A program made the position numbers and the translations under genes. This document shows, piece after piece, positions 1 through 7,985 of a stretch of DNA of 64,000 nucleotides. Origin of the DNA: Pseudanabaena minima (GTDB lineage: Bacteria > Cyanobacteriota > Cyanobacteriia > Pseudanabaenales > Pseudanabaenaceae); assembly GCF_051131155.1 (NCBI RefSeq), contig NZ_CP159508.1:1054001-1118000 (forward strand), read 5' to 3'. How positions within the stretch are numbered: the stretch's first letter is position 1; each line of letters begins with the position of its first letter. A model generated the notes under the pieces. That model made no database searches and had not been told where the DNA came from. It was given only the letters and a program-made list of their open reading frames with translations.

Positions 1-1
1 C

Positions 2-108
2 TTATCCTCCGAGGATTTAGAAACAGCAGAACTTTTACATGAGGCAAAGCGTTATCGTTCTTGTATATCTCGTGCTTATTATGCGATGTATTATGCTGCT
101 CAGGCATT
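2..108 (+). pseudogene. HEPN-domain protein, 5' fragment (cut by IS)
   Basis: The open frame runs in from outside the window and encodes a helical segment containing ISRAYYAMYYAAQA, typical of HEPN-domain proteins (often the toxin or partner of a MNT nucleotidyltransferase). At 108 the frame is broken by an IS5-family element and resumes at 1051. Removing the IS and one copy of the 3-bp duplication (ATT) joins TT at 107-108 to G at 1051 as a Leu codon and restores one continuous frame. The fragment is seen directly; the HEPN assignment is family knowledge. A nucleotidyltransferase partner, if there is one, would lie upstream of the window. Confidence 0.75.
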
Positions 109-1047
109 AGACCTCTTGCAGAACTGAAAATTAATCCAGAGCAGAGAAAGTTTTAGAAGCAACAAGAGCGACTTCAAAGTTATAAATGGCAGCAATCAAA
201 TTACAACGCAAACCAAAACGACGACGACGATTACGATAAGGTAAAGAGAGAATCTTAAAAATCTTCAAGCGACGATTAACATGCTCAATCGCAATACGTT
301 GACGTGCAAGTTGGCGATTACAACGCTTATCTTCCTTGGATAATGAGCCATTTTGAGGCTTTTTGATAGGAATTTGCGAGTTAGGATGCAACTTTTGTAA
401 GCCTTGATAACCCTTGTCTGCCAAACCTTGTGTCTGTGCGTGAAAATGAACTCCACTTGCCTTGAATAATGAGAAATCATGCTGCTTGCCCTTACCGTAA
501 GCGGTACAAACTATCTTGAAATTAGTCAGATCGACCACCAATTGGGCTTTGAGGGCATGATGCTTTTTCTTACCGCTATAAAAATGTTTCTGGTGATATT
601 TAGGGCGCTCAACCTTTGTCTCAGTTACATCAATGGCAATTATGGCTGGAGCCTTCTCCTGCCACAATGACTTTTTTCCTGCTAACCGAAACTTTTTCGA
701 TTTAATTAAGACATTTTCTACTTTTTTGACGATGCGGCAAATCGTCGATTCTGACACTTCCCAGTCGCTAGCAATATGAAAATAGGTGCGATATTCACGC
801 CAATACTGCAAAGTAACCAATATTTGGTCTTCTAGACTTAGCTTTGGTTCTACACCACCTTGTCCTTTGCTTTGGGCTGCTTGTTGCATTAGCTCCGTCA
901 TTTGCGCAAATGTTTCTCTTCTTACCCCAAATAACCGTTTAAATTCTGTCGCTGATAGATTTTGACTGGCTTCGTATTTCATCGCTTAATTTGAGATCTG
1001 ATAAAAAGCTTATAAATCTAACATGTTTTTGGTTCTGCAAGAGGTCT
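109..1047 (-). mobile_element. IS5-family insertion sequence (ISL2-like), complete
   Basis: A 939-bp element bounded by a perfect 16-bp terminal inverted repeat (109-124 and 1032-1047, outer bases AGACCTCTTGCAGAAC). It is flanked by the direct repeat ATT at 106-108 and 1048-1050. A 3-bp duplication of the form ANT fits the ISL2 group of IS5 as I remember it. The single transposase gene is intact and the ends are perfect, so the insertion looks recent and possibly still active. Confidence 0.9.
131..982 (-). CDS. IS5-family transposase (HTH_4 / DDE_4 type)
   Basis: A 283-aa DDE transposase that moves the surrounding IS. An N-terminal helix-turn-helix region (about residues 45-95, with WEVSESTICRIVKK) is followed by the RNase H-like catalytic domain. 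Likely acidic residues are D118 in IAIDVTE, D189 in LADKGYQG and E233 in IEHVNRR. The gene nearly fills the element. No frameshift or internal stop is seen, unlike the IS630 and IS66 transposases elsewhere in the window. Confidence 0.93.
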   Translation of the reverse strand: MKYEASQNLSATEFKRLFGVRRETFAQMTELMQQAAQSKGQGGVEPKLSLEDQILVTLQYWREYRTYFHIASDWEVSESTICRIVKKVENVLIKSKKFRLAGKKSLWQEKAPAIIAIDVTETKVERPKYHQKHFYSGKKKHHALKAQLVVDLTNFKIVCTAYGKGKQHDFSLFKASGVHFHAQTQGLADKGYQGLQKLHPNSQIPIKKPQNGSLSKEDKRCNRQLARQRIAIEHVNRRLKIFKILSLPYRNRRRRFGLRCNLIAAIYNFEVALVASKTFSALD

Positions 1048-1050
1048 ATT

Positions 1051-1294
1051 GCTGCTTTCAGAAGGTTTAGATACTTCTACTCATAAAGGAGTGATCAAAT
1101 TGATAAACCTACATTTTGCTCATACAGGAAAGCTTTCCCTAGATATTGCTAAGCTCCTGAAAAGTACTTATGATCTGAGACAATCGGGTGATTATAGTAC
1201 CAATTTTGTAGCTGATGAGATAATTGCTAATAGGGCGATCGCTGATGCAAAAACTTTTATTGCTGAGATTAGAAAGATTTTGCTAGATAAATAG
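1051..1294 (+). pseudogene. HEPN-domain protein, 3' fragment
   Basis: Continuation of the frame at 2-108 after the IS5 insertion. It encodes LLSEGLDTSTHKGVI followed by an amphipathic helical tail ending in IRKILLDK, with a TAG stop at 1292-1294. HEPN proteins commonly have this H-x-G-V spacing after the YYA helix. There is no plausible start or ribosome site of its own (only TTG at 1049, formed by the target duplication), so it is best read as the disconnected C-terminal half of a broken gene. Confidence 0.75.
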
Positions 1295-1411
1295 CCTTAT
1301 AAAGTGGATATTTGGGAATAAAGCTATCAAATTTAATGAAAACTATAGGTAATTTTTTTGATTGTTGGTGACCTTGATCACCAATCAGACTTACTGATCA
1401 TAGCTACAATA

Positions 1412-1789
1412 ATGAAAGTAAAATGCAAACAAAGCTTAAAAATTGTGAAATTCATTTCAATTGGGGTTATTTCCGCGATCGCCGCCTTATCTATTCCATT
1501 TTCAGCTCAGGCAGACAGTAGAAAAGCCTATTGTGAATATTATCCTAATGGTTCTAGAAGACCTACAGTATCTATGCCCTGTGTGTTTTCGATGAGTCAA
1601 GGCAATATCGGGATTCGATGGGAAGATGGAGTGTCTGATTATTTCTTGCAGAGTCGCGATCGCCCTATGGTCTATACCGATGAACGCGGTGGAATTGTCT
1701 ATCAGCAAAGGGGCGAAGAACAAGCCGATGGCACTAGCGTCAGAATCATGAAAATGGAAAATGGCTCTATTTATATCTGGGGAAGTTAG
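1412..1789 (+). CDS. Secreted protein of unknown function
   Basis: About 125 aa from the ATG at 1412, chosen because it puts a basic N-terminus (KVKCKQSLK) directly before a hydrophobic signal segment ending near FSAQA. The longer frame from 1358 adds a polar stretch not expected before a signal peptide. The mature part has two Cys (in KAYCEYYPNG and SMPCVFS), suitable for one disulfide, and a beta-rich SQGNIGIRWEDG stretch. I do not recognise the family. It is the first of a run of small exported proteins on the + strand reaching to 10330. Confidence 0.7.
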   Translation: MKVKCKQSLKIVKFISIGVISAIAALSIPFSAQADSRKAYCEYYPNGSRRPTVSMPCVFSMSQGNIGIRWEDGVSDYFLQSRDRPMVYTDERGGIVYQQRGEEQADGTSVRIMKMENGSIYIWGS

Positions 1790-1920
1790 CAAATTTTTTA
1801 AGAAATTTAGCAACTTTCCGAATTTTTCTCATGTCAATTATGGATATCGGTTAAGATTTCGCTAATTGTTATAACAATAAAATCTCGGCTTAGCAATAAA
1901 AAACTCAATAAAGTATAAAG

Positions 1921-3273
1921 ATGCGTACATTCCCTCTGTCAGTTTTGTCAACTGTCGCCTTCATTGCTTCATTCCCCGTTCTCACTGCTGAAGCCTCTCC
2001 CAAAACCTTCGAGCAATGGTGTCAACAAAAAGATTCTCTGCCTGCTGCTAAAAAGAATACTGTTGAAGCTCTACTGAAACAGGCTGAGACTCAAGACTGT
2101 AAGGCTGCTAGTCAGAAGTTGAACAGTCTTGATGAGCTATGGCTTTCTAACGAAGAGATTACAGATGTAGAACCTCTTGCCAATTTGACAAAGCTTACTA
2201 AACTGAGTTTATTCGGCAATAAAGTCGAAGATATCTCTCCCTTAGCAAAACTGACTTTGTTGAGTGATCTCAATCTAACTGGCAATGAGATTAAAGATAT
2301 CCGACCTCTTTCCAACTTGACAAAGCTCACCAAACTGGGTTTATTCAACAATAAAGTTGAAGATATCGCTCCTTTGGCAAAACTGACTTTATTGAGTGAA
2401 CTCGATCTAGGCTTCAATGAGATTAAAGACATTAGACTTCTTGCTAACTTGACAAAGCTCACCAAACTGGGTTTATTCAGTAGTAAAGTCGAAGACATCG
2501 CTCCTTTGGCAAAACTGACTTTATTGAGTGAACTCGATCTAGGCTTCAATGAGATTAAAGACATTAGACTTCTTGCTAACTTGACAAAGCTCACCAAACT
2601 GGGTTTATTCAGTAGTAAAGTCGAAGACATCGCTCCTTTGGCAAAACTGACTTTGTTGAGTAATCTCGATCTAGGCGGCAATGCGATCAAAGACATTCGA
2701 CCTCTTGCCAACTTGACAAAGCTCACCAAACTGGGGCTACTCAACAATCAAGTCAAAGACATCGCTCCTTTGGCAAAACTGACTTTGTTGAGTGATCTCG
2801 ATATATCTGGCAATGAGATCAAAGACATTAGACTTCTTGCTAATTTTACGAAGCTCACTAAACTGAGTTTATCCAACAACAAAATCGAAGACATCACTCC
2901 TTTATCAAAACTGACTTCTTTAACCGATCTTGATTTAAGTAGAAATCAGGTCAAAGATATTAGACTTATCGCTGGACTAAAAAATCTGGAATCACTCTCA
3001 ATTGCTAGGCTGAACATCAGCGATATTAAACCACTTTCTACCTTGACTAACTTGTTAATTCTTCAATTGCATGACAATCAGATCACCGATGTTACACCAA
3101 TTGCGAATTTGACTAAGTTGTCTTCTTTGGACTTATCTGGAAATCCCGTCAAGAGTCTCAAGCCTCTATCTAATCTGAAATCCTTAGAAATTCTCAATCT
3201 ATCTAAATCTCGATTCAAACCAGCAGATTGTCCCTTGCAGCCTGCTTCGATCTGCCAGTTTGTTGATGACTAG
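1921..3273 (+). CDS. Exported leucine-rich repeat protein
   Basis: 450 aa with a signal peptide (residues 1-25, ending LTAEA) and a short cap containing Cys residues (WCQQKDS and TQDCKAAS). About sixteen LRR units of 22 residues follow, built on LxxLTxLTxLxLxxNxIxDIxPL, the internalin/SDS22-like spacing. The C-terminus ends with a Cys pair region (ADCPLQPASICQF). Such proteins bind other proteins in the periplasm or at the cell surface; the partner is unknown. Two adjacent 44-residue blocks are almost identical in DNA (2398-2529 and 2530-2661), so repeat number is evolving by duplication. The opposite-strand open frame is only a shadow of the repeats. Confidence 0.9.
   Translation: MRTFPLSVLSTVAFIASFPVLTAEASPKTFEQWCQQKDSLPAAKKNTVEALLKQAETQDCKAASQKLNSLDELWLSNEEITDVEPLANLTKLTKLSLFGNKVEDISPLAKLTLLSDLNLTGNEIKDIRPLSNLTKLTKLGLFNNKVEDIAPLAKLTLLSELDLGFNEIKDIRLLANLTKLTKLGLFSSKVEDIAPLAKLTLLSELDLGFNEIKDIRLLANLTKLTKLGLFSSKVEDIAPLAKLTLLSNLDLGGNAIKDIRPLANLTKLTKLGLLNNQVKDIAPLAKLTLLSDLDISGNEIKDIRLLANFTKLTKLSLSNNKIEDITPLSKLTSLTDLDLSRNQVKDIRLIAGLKNLESLSIARLNISDIKPLSTLTNLLILQLHDNQITDVTPIANLTKLSSLDLSGNPVKSLKPLSNLKSLEILNLSKSRFKPADCPLQPASICQFVDD
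2398..2661 (+). repeat. Two tandem 132-bp units inside the LRR gene
   Basis: The segment 2398-2529 recurs at 2530-2661 with an offset of exactly 132 bp (44 codons, two LRR units). By eye I find a single base difference (TTA versus TTG near the end). The other LRR units in the gene differ much more, so this pair is a recent in-frame duplication. Confidence 0.9.
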
Positions 3274-3339
3274 CTAGATTTGTAGTGGACTGTTTCATCT
3301 AAAATAGTGCAATAGATATTGGTTTGGAGAGCCCTAATC

Positions 3340-3843
3340 ATGGGAAGAGGAAGGCGAGATAAAGTCTATTTAACAGTAGAGGATAGAGAAAACTTAGAAC
3401 AAATTAGTCGAAATGGCTATGCACCTGCAAAAAAGATCTTGCACGCCAGAATTTTACTGATGTGTGATGAAGGAAAATACAGCAAGAGAACATGGACTGA
3501 TGAAGAAATAGCAGAAGCATTGCAGGTGCATAGAAACACCGTAGGTCGAATTCGCCAAAGATTTCTGCAAAAAGGTGAAAAACCTGCACTAGAGAGACAA
3601 TTAAGGAAAACGCCCCCCACACCGCCCAAGGTCGATGGCTCTAGCGAAGCCCACATAATTGCTCTGTGTTGTGCAGACCCACCAGAAGGACGTGCTGAGT
3701 GGACAATCAGACTATTAACGTCAGAACTCAAGCAAAGACAAGTTATTACCGAAATTTCCGCATCAACGGTGTGGCGTACTCTAAAAAAAACGAATTACGA
3801 CCTTGGAAAACCCAGAGATTTTGTATTCCCGAAAGAGATTTAG
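3340..3843 (+). CDS. IS630 transposase, frame A (DNA-binding part)
   Basis: Start taken at ATG 3340 (MGRGRRDKVYLT); the TTG at 3319 is less likely. The frame encodes about 167 aa: a HTH domain (TDEEIAEALQVHRNTVGRIR), a linker, and the second HTH region ending STVWRTLKK. The family normally continues straight into the catalytic domain, which here lies in the -1 frame. The tract of eight A at 3783-3790 (CTA AAA AAA ACG) allows a -1 slip giving LKKNELRPW. Residues after that point in this frame (TNYDLGK onward) are probably a by-product. Confidence 0.85.
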   Translation: MGRGRRDKVYLTVEDRENLEQISRNGYAPAKKILHARILLMCDEGKYSKRTWTDEEIAEALQVHRNTVGRIRQRFLQKGEKPALERQLRKTPPTPPKVDGSSEAHIIALCCADPPEGRAEWTIRLLTSELKQRQVITEISASTVWRTLKKTNYDLGKPRDFVFPKEI

Positions 3844-4493
3844 CAAGATTTGTGGCAGAAATGGAAGTCGTCCTTGACTTGTATAGCACGGAGCCATGCG
3901 AAGAAGAACCGTTGATTGCAATGGATGAAGCATCAAAGCAACTACTCGGAGAGGTTTATCCACCAATAGCGATGCAACCTGGACAAGATAAAAAAGAAGA
4001 CTACCACTATGAGCGTGAAGGTGTTCAAGCCCTATTCATGTTTGTTGACCCTCATCGAGGATGGAGACGGGTGAGTAGCCGAGATAGTCGAACAAGGATA
4101 GATTGGGCTGAGGAAATACGTCAATTGTTGGATGAGGACTATCCGAATGCACGAAAAGTAAAGCTACTCAGTGATAATCTGAATACCCATAATATAGCTT
4201 CGCTGTATGAAGCATTTCCTGCACCAGAAGCTCATCGTTTAGCAAGAAGACTAGAAATTTATCATACGCCGCGTAATGGTAGTTGGTTGAATGTAGCCGA
4301 AACCGAATTGAGTGTCTTATCAAAACAATGTTTAGATAGACGGATTCCTAGCAAGGACAAACTCAAAGAGGAGATAGACGCTTGGCAAAAGTCTCGAAAT
4401 CAGAATGCATCCAAAGTAATATGGAGGTTTTCGACAAGCGATGCCAGAGTCAAACTGAAACATCTTTATCCAGTATTTGAGCAAGAAGAATAA
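3789..4493 (+). CDS. IS630 transposase, frame B (DDE catalytic part)
   Basis: Reached by a -1 shift on the A8 tract. From AAC at 3789 the frame reads NELRPWKTQRFCIP and on through the DDE_3 domain. Visible catalytic positions are D in LIAMDEAS, D in LLSDNLNTHN and E in WLNVAETEL. The frame is open further upstream (to 3699) but that part overlaps frame A in the wrong frame and has no family features. A fused A+B product would have the usual length of an IS630 transposase. Confidence 0.85.
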   Translation, partial: NELRPWKTQRFCIPERDLARFVAEMEVVLDLYSTEPCEEEPLIAMDEASKQLLGEVYPPIAMQPGQDKKEDYHYEREGVQALFMFVDPHRGWRRVSSRDSRTRIDWAEEIRQLLDEDYPNARKVKLLSDNLNTHNIASLYEAFPAPEAHRLARRLEIYHTPRNGSWLNVAETELSVLSKQCLDRRIPSKDKLKEEIDAWQKSRNQNASKVIWRFSTSDARVKLKHLYPVFEQEE

Positions 4494-4596
4494 CCGTATC
4501 TATTGCACTATTTTAGATGAAACAGTCCAGTAGGATGCGTTAATGAAGCGTAACGTATCTTCCTTTTTATCCTCAATTCTAAATATTAATAGAACC

Positions 4597-5163
4597 ATGC
4601 TCATCTCCAAAATCAAGCTATTTGGATTAATAGCTCTTGGCTATTCACTGATTTCCTTGGGACAGGCTCAGGCAGCAACCAGACCTAGCGACACATCCAA
4701 AGTGATCGCTCAGTCAACTATCGCATCCAATTCAACAACTTCCTTCCTTCCATCGGGCAAACTTAAGCAGCAATCGGAACTAACTCCAGAACAATCACGG
4801 AAGATGCGATCGAGAAGTCCCTATGGATACGCGATCATTACCTATTGGATTAATGGCGATCGCTTCTTGAAACAAGAACAATTTGATAGCGCGATCGCCC
4901 AGTTCCGCAAAGCCGCCGATGCTTCCAATGTTTTCAAACGCACAGATATTCCAGCCGCGCAAAATTTGCGATTGAAACAATGTGCGATCGCTGGTTCTGA
5001 GGCGAGATTGCAAGGGGCGATCGCCGCACGGGACTTCTATAAAAAGAATTACCGCAGACAATCGGCTGGCGATGAAGCATTAGCAGTCTATCAAAGAGTC
5101 TTTAACTCCTCCTATGAACAAGCGGAGGCAAAAAATCCGCAAGTTGCATCAGGTTGTCCCTAA
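4597..5163 (+). CDS. Secreted protein with TPR-like segment
   Basis: About 188 aa. The ATG at 4597 is preferred over 4543 because it gives a compact signal peptide (MLISKIKLFGLIALGYSLIS, cleavage near GQAQA). This closely resembles the signal peptides of the genes at 6259 and 6731 (KxKLFGxLAL). A single TPR-like helix pair is visible (RFLKQEQFDSAIAQFRKAAD), followed by a Lys/Arg-rich helical region and two Cys (KQCAIAG and SGCP). Function unknown. The IS630 end lies 66 bp upstream, so its original promoter may be lost. Confidence 0.7.
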   Translation: MLISKIKLFGLIALGYSLISLGQAQAATRPSDTSKVIAQSTIASNSTTSFLPSGKLKQQSELTPEQSRKMRSRSPYGYAIITYWINGDRFLKQEQFDSAIAQFRKAADASNVFKRTDIPAAQNLRLKQCAIAGSEARLQGAIAARDFYKKNYRRQSAGDEALAVYQRVFNSSYEQAEAKNPQVASGCP

Positions 5164-5196
5164 TCACCACTTCTTGAAAATACAACTTTCTCAACA

Positions 5197-5667
5197 ATGA
5201 CCAAAATTAGTATTTCCTGTTTGTCAGTTTTAGCAACTGTTACATCCCTGCTTTTCTCCATAAATTTCCAAGCGGAAGCATTGCCCCAAAATGCCCCTGC
5301 GATCGCCCAGTCATCAGAGGATTCTTTTAGCAGTAACGGTTTCATCATGCCTAGTAAAAATATTTACTGCGTAATCTATGGCGATCGCCTGCGTTGTGAG
5401 ATTGTCAGCCAATTGAAACCGATGCCACCAGAGCCAGCATCCTGTGGTTTGGATTGGGGCGGTGGCTTATCTTTACCCAAAGTTGGTAAGCCAGAGGTAA
5501 ATTGTGTTGGCGATACCATCTATTCACCAAACTACAAAACCTTGGCGTATGGCAAGACTTGGAGCAAAGGCGGCTTTGTCTGCAAATCTCGCAGCAATGG
5601 GCTGACCTGTACCAATCCTAAAGGCAACGGCTTCTTTTTAAATCGCGAAGAATGGAAGATTTTTTAA
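5197..5667 (+). CDS. Exported DUF6636-like protein
   Basis: 156 aa with a signal peptide (residues 1-28, ending QAEA). The mature part starts FIMPSKNIYCVIYGDRLRCEI and continues through DWGGGL, CVGDT, LAYGKTW, GGFVCKS, GLTCTN and GFFLNREEW. These are the landmarks I associate with DUF6636, a six-cysteine secreted domain of unknown role; six Cys are present, enough for three disulfides. It lies 33 bp after the preceding gene and probably shares its transcript. Confidence 0.75.
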   Translation: MTKISISCLSVLATVTSLLFSINFQAEALPQNAPAIAQSSEDSFSSNGFIMPSKNIYCVIYGDRLRCEIVSQLKPMPPEPASCGLDWGGGLSLPKVGKPEVNCVGDTIYSPNYKTLAYGKTWSKGGFVCKSRSNGLTCTNPKGNGFFLNREEWKIF

Positions 5668-5705
5668 GTAAATCTTTGTCTGTCATTGTTTAGGACTTAC
5701 GCAAT

Positions 5706-5746
5706 GGGTAGGTGTGGCGCGGTCTTCGCCCGCGCCACACCTACCC
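5706..5746. repeat. Perfect 17-bp hairpin, possible MITE core
   Basis: 5706-5722 and 5730-5746 are exact complements around a 7-base loop, starting GGGTAGGTGTGGCGCGG. It is preceded by TTAGGACTTACGCA, a phrase that recurs as TTAGGACTTACG at about 35310 beside another palindromic cluster, so it may be the end of a dispersed element. It could also act as terminator for the gene ending at 5667, although no U-run follows. Confidence 0.6.
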
Positions 5747-5794
5747 CAAGCCTAACTAGTATCAAGATAAATACATAAAACCAAGTCCAAATCT

Positions 5795-6121
5795 ATGAAA
5801 TTAACTAAAATTCTGTCAGCAATCATTGTCCCTCTCATCTCGTTTGCACCTAATTTTACGGCGATCGCCAATGCTCAGAGCGATACTCCGAGAGCTTTTC
5901 GAGGACGTTGCGTTGCTGAAATTCTTGGTCAAGAAAAGGGATCACGGGTAAATATGCGCTCTGCTCCTGGAGTTGATTCTGAGATCGTTGGCTATGTCTT
6001 AGTGGGACAACGAGTAGCCCAACTGTATTACAGCATTAGCGGGTATTCACCCATCGTGCAGAAAAGTGACAGGGAAGGGGTGTCTTGGGATTATGTGGAG
6101 TACCTTGCCCAGTCAAACTAG
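5795..6121 (+). CDS. Secreted SH3-like domain protein
   Basis: 108 aa with a signal peptide ending near AIANA. The mature region contains GSRVNMRSAPGVDSEIVGYV and LVGQRVAQL, the landmarks of a bacterial SH3 domain (RSAPG with N-x-R). Such domains usually bind cell wall or protein ligands in the periplasm. There is no enzymatic domain beside it. It belongs to the run of exported small proteins. Confidence 0.78.
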   Translation: MKLTKILSAIIVPLISFAPNFTAIANAQSDTPRAFRGRCVAEILGQEKGSRVNMRSAPGVDSEIVGYVLVGQRVAQLYYSISGYSPIVQKSDREGVSWDYVEYLAQSN

Positions 6122-6151
6122 AGGCTGGATTGCGTCGTATTTACTTGATCA

Positions 6152-6210
6152 GACATGCGCTAGTGCGAAACACCCTTTTTATGACATGCGCTAGCGCGAA
6201 ACACCCTTTT
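6152..6210 (+). repeat. Tandem pair of about 28 bp (31-bp period)
   Basis: GACATGCGCTAG(T/C)GCGAAAC followed by ACCCTTTT occurs at 6152-6179 and again at 6183-6210 with one substitution. It lies between two exported-protein genes. A duplicated regulatory box or slippage product are both possible; only two units are present. Confidence 0.7.
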
Positions 6211-6258
6211 GATCAAACTTAACACTCAAATTCTCAACCTTCTCAAACAATAATCACT

Positions 6259-6654
6259 ATGATCTTCTCCAAATTCAAACTATTCGGTTTACTTGCTACT
6301 CTTGCTGTTCCCTTTGCTGCTCAAGCTTCTGTCGAAACAGCGATCGCCCAATCTCAGGATGATTCAACAAAAACAATAGTGGCACAGCAAACCGCAGAAC
6401 CTTTCCACTCTGGAATGAGACAAGGCATTATGTACAGCGTTTACATACATGAAAAGCAAGACTTAGGTGGCAATCGTTGGCGCTTTCGTACTAGGGCTGA
6501 GTACAGCCAAGGAAAGGACTACTACAGTCCGTGGCGCACGGCAGACTGTAATGAATCTTCAATCGATGGCAAAATCATTCCTGCGATCGCTAGATACGGC
6601 GCTGAAGAAGGTGAGGCAAGTCTGATACGTGCTATTTGCGAATTACCAAGGTGA
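6259..6654 (+). CDS. Secreted protein of unknown function
   Basis: 131 aa. The signal peptide MIFSKFKLFGLLATLAVPFA, cleaved near QAS, is followed by a low-complexity Ser/Thr/Gln stretch like that in the gene at 7986 (IETSQSQ..TTKSLVAQQ). The globular part has two Cys (TADCNESS and RAICELPR), suggesting one disulfide linking its second half. No family recognised. The shared leader with neighbouring genes suggests they arose by local duplication with replaced mature domains. Confidence 0.68.
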   Translation: MIFSKFKLFGLLATLAVPFAAQASVETAIAQSQDDSTKTIVAQQTAEPFHSGMRQGIMYSVYIHEKQDLGGNRWRFRTRAEYSQGKDYYSPWRTADCNESSIDGKIIPAIARYGAEEGEASLIRAICELPR

Positions 6655-6730
6655 TTTTCAGGCGAAAAATTTAGTAACACTGATCACGCGGTATTAACAA
6701 ATAATTTCTTGCCATTCTCAAAAAAACAAT

Positions 6731-7876
6731 ATGACATTCTTAAAAACCAAACTCTTCGGTTTTCTTGCCCTTAGCTGCTCACTAATTTCCTGTGGACAGC
6801 CTCAAGCAAATGCACCCACTGCCACATCTAATGCAACACCTATTGCCACATCTAGCGCGATCGCCCAAACAACCACTGCCCCCCCAACCCCAATTGCTGA
6901 AAAAACACCAGAAGCGGCGGCGAATGGTCATAGTCTAGTTAATTCTTTTAAGGGAAAGCTTGATTCTCTTGGTATCAAAATTGCGCTTCCCACCTATGTC
7001 CCGCAAGGGTTTTGGATTGCGGCGGTCAGAACTGAACCCTGCCGTCAGGGAGACACGGTTGATGCTAACGGGGTTTGCCGCTTTGGTCCCGAATATACAG
7101 TGATATATCGCAATTCCCAAGATCATTGCTTTACGGTTGAGGCGACTGGCGGCGGTCTGGGTGGTCCTAGTAGTCGCTATACCCGTGCTGTTAGGAGCAA
7201 GATTTTTGACAAGGTGGATGTCATGATTGGCACTGGTAATGACCAACCGATAACAGATGCGATCGCTAATACTCCTCAAGAATTACGGACTGATTACGCA
7301 GGTAATTCGCCTTTTTACGCCGTGAGAACTATCAAAAGCCAAGCCGCTAGTTGGATTGATGCCGCGATTATTTGTAGTGACGCGGTTCACATGACTCCCA
7401 ATGAGTTTATCAAAATTGTGGAGTCCCTAGATTGGCTACCACAATCAACATCTTCGGTGTCTTCATCGCCTTCTCAAGAAGAAGTTGAAGAAAACGCACA
7501 AAGGCAGTTTGAGAAGATTTCTAAGCAGTCTTGCGATCTCCAGACCAAAGATGAAAAATCCGTTCGTTATATGATCTGCTCTGTGCAGGGAATTAATAAT
7601 CAACCTAGAGTCATCTCAGCATCGTCCTCACTTATTGAAGCGGGTGATGGCATTAGCTATTGGTTTGCCGAAGATGGCGCAGTGGTGGCTATTCGCTTTT
7701 TTCACACAGGTGAGATCTTTCTTTTTTCTGGCGATCGCCTAGTCGCTGAACTAACCATGAGCAGTCAGGCGTTCCAAAGGAGAAGCGCTAAACAAGGGTT
7801 TACAAATGAACAACGCAATAGACTAGAGGATTTGGCAAAAAATAGAGGTATAGATATTATCTCTAGGTTTAAGTAG
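6731..7876 (+). CDS. Lipoprotein with fused domains A and B (unknown family)
   Basis: 381 aa. A lipobox (LISC, Cys21) predicts lipid anchoring. After a Thr/Ala-rich linker, domain A (about residues 75-237, LGIKIALPTYVPQGF to SLDWLPQ) matches the whole mature protein at 8568. It has four conserved Cys in TEPC, NGVC, HCF and IICS. A Ser/Glu linker (SQEEVEEN) leads to domain B (about 258-381, QSCD to SRFK), which matches the proteins at 7986 and 9389. The gene is thus the fused version of modules that occur separately nearby. No known function for either domain. Confidence 0.75.
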   Translation: MTFLKTKLFGFLALSCSLISCGQPQANAPTATSNATPIATSSAIAQTTTAPPTPIAEKTPEAAANGHSLVNSFKGKLDSLGIKIALPTYVPQGFWIAAVRTEPCRQGDTVDANGVCRFGPEYTVIYRNSQDHCFTVEATGGGLGGPSSRYTRAVRSKIFDKVDVMIGTGNDQPITDAIANTPQELRTDYAGNSPFYAVRTIKSQAASWIDAAIICSDAVHMTPNEFIKIVESLDWLPQSTSSVSSSPSQEEVEENAQRQFEKISKQSCDLQTKDEKSVRYMICSVQGINNQPRVISASSSLIEAGDGISYWFAEDGAVVAIRFFHTGEIFLFSGDRLVAELTMSSQAFQRRSAKQGFTNEQRNRLEDLAKNRGIDIISRFK

Positions 7877-7985
7877 GATATTTGGAACAAATTAACTAAT
7901 TTAGTTTCAAATAGCTGTAATTAGCCTAAAAGCAATTTTTTCTCGCATTCCCTACCAATTTATCCAAATCTACCTAGTTTACACA

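Larger units (their letters stand above)
3285..4530 (+). mobile_element. IS630-family insertion sequence, complete
   Basis: A 1246-bp element between TA dinucleotides (3283-3284 and 4531-4532), the target expected for IS630/Tc1-mariner elements. It has a perfect 33-bp terminal inverted repeat at 3286-3318 and 4497-4529; only the outermost base pair does not match. It carries two overlapping transposase frames. It sits between the LRR gene and the secreted protein at 4597 and may have separated the latter from its promoter. Confidence 0.92.

Noticed and set aside
2112..2747. Open frame of 211 aa on the minus strand inside the LRR gene
   Set aside because: It is the antisense of the periodic LRR codons; the repeat keeps the reverse frame open. 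No start context, no homology features.
2150..3250. Repeat array considered as CRISPR
   Set aside because: The repeats are 66-bp multiples that encode LRR units without unique spacers; they are coding.
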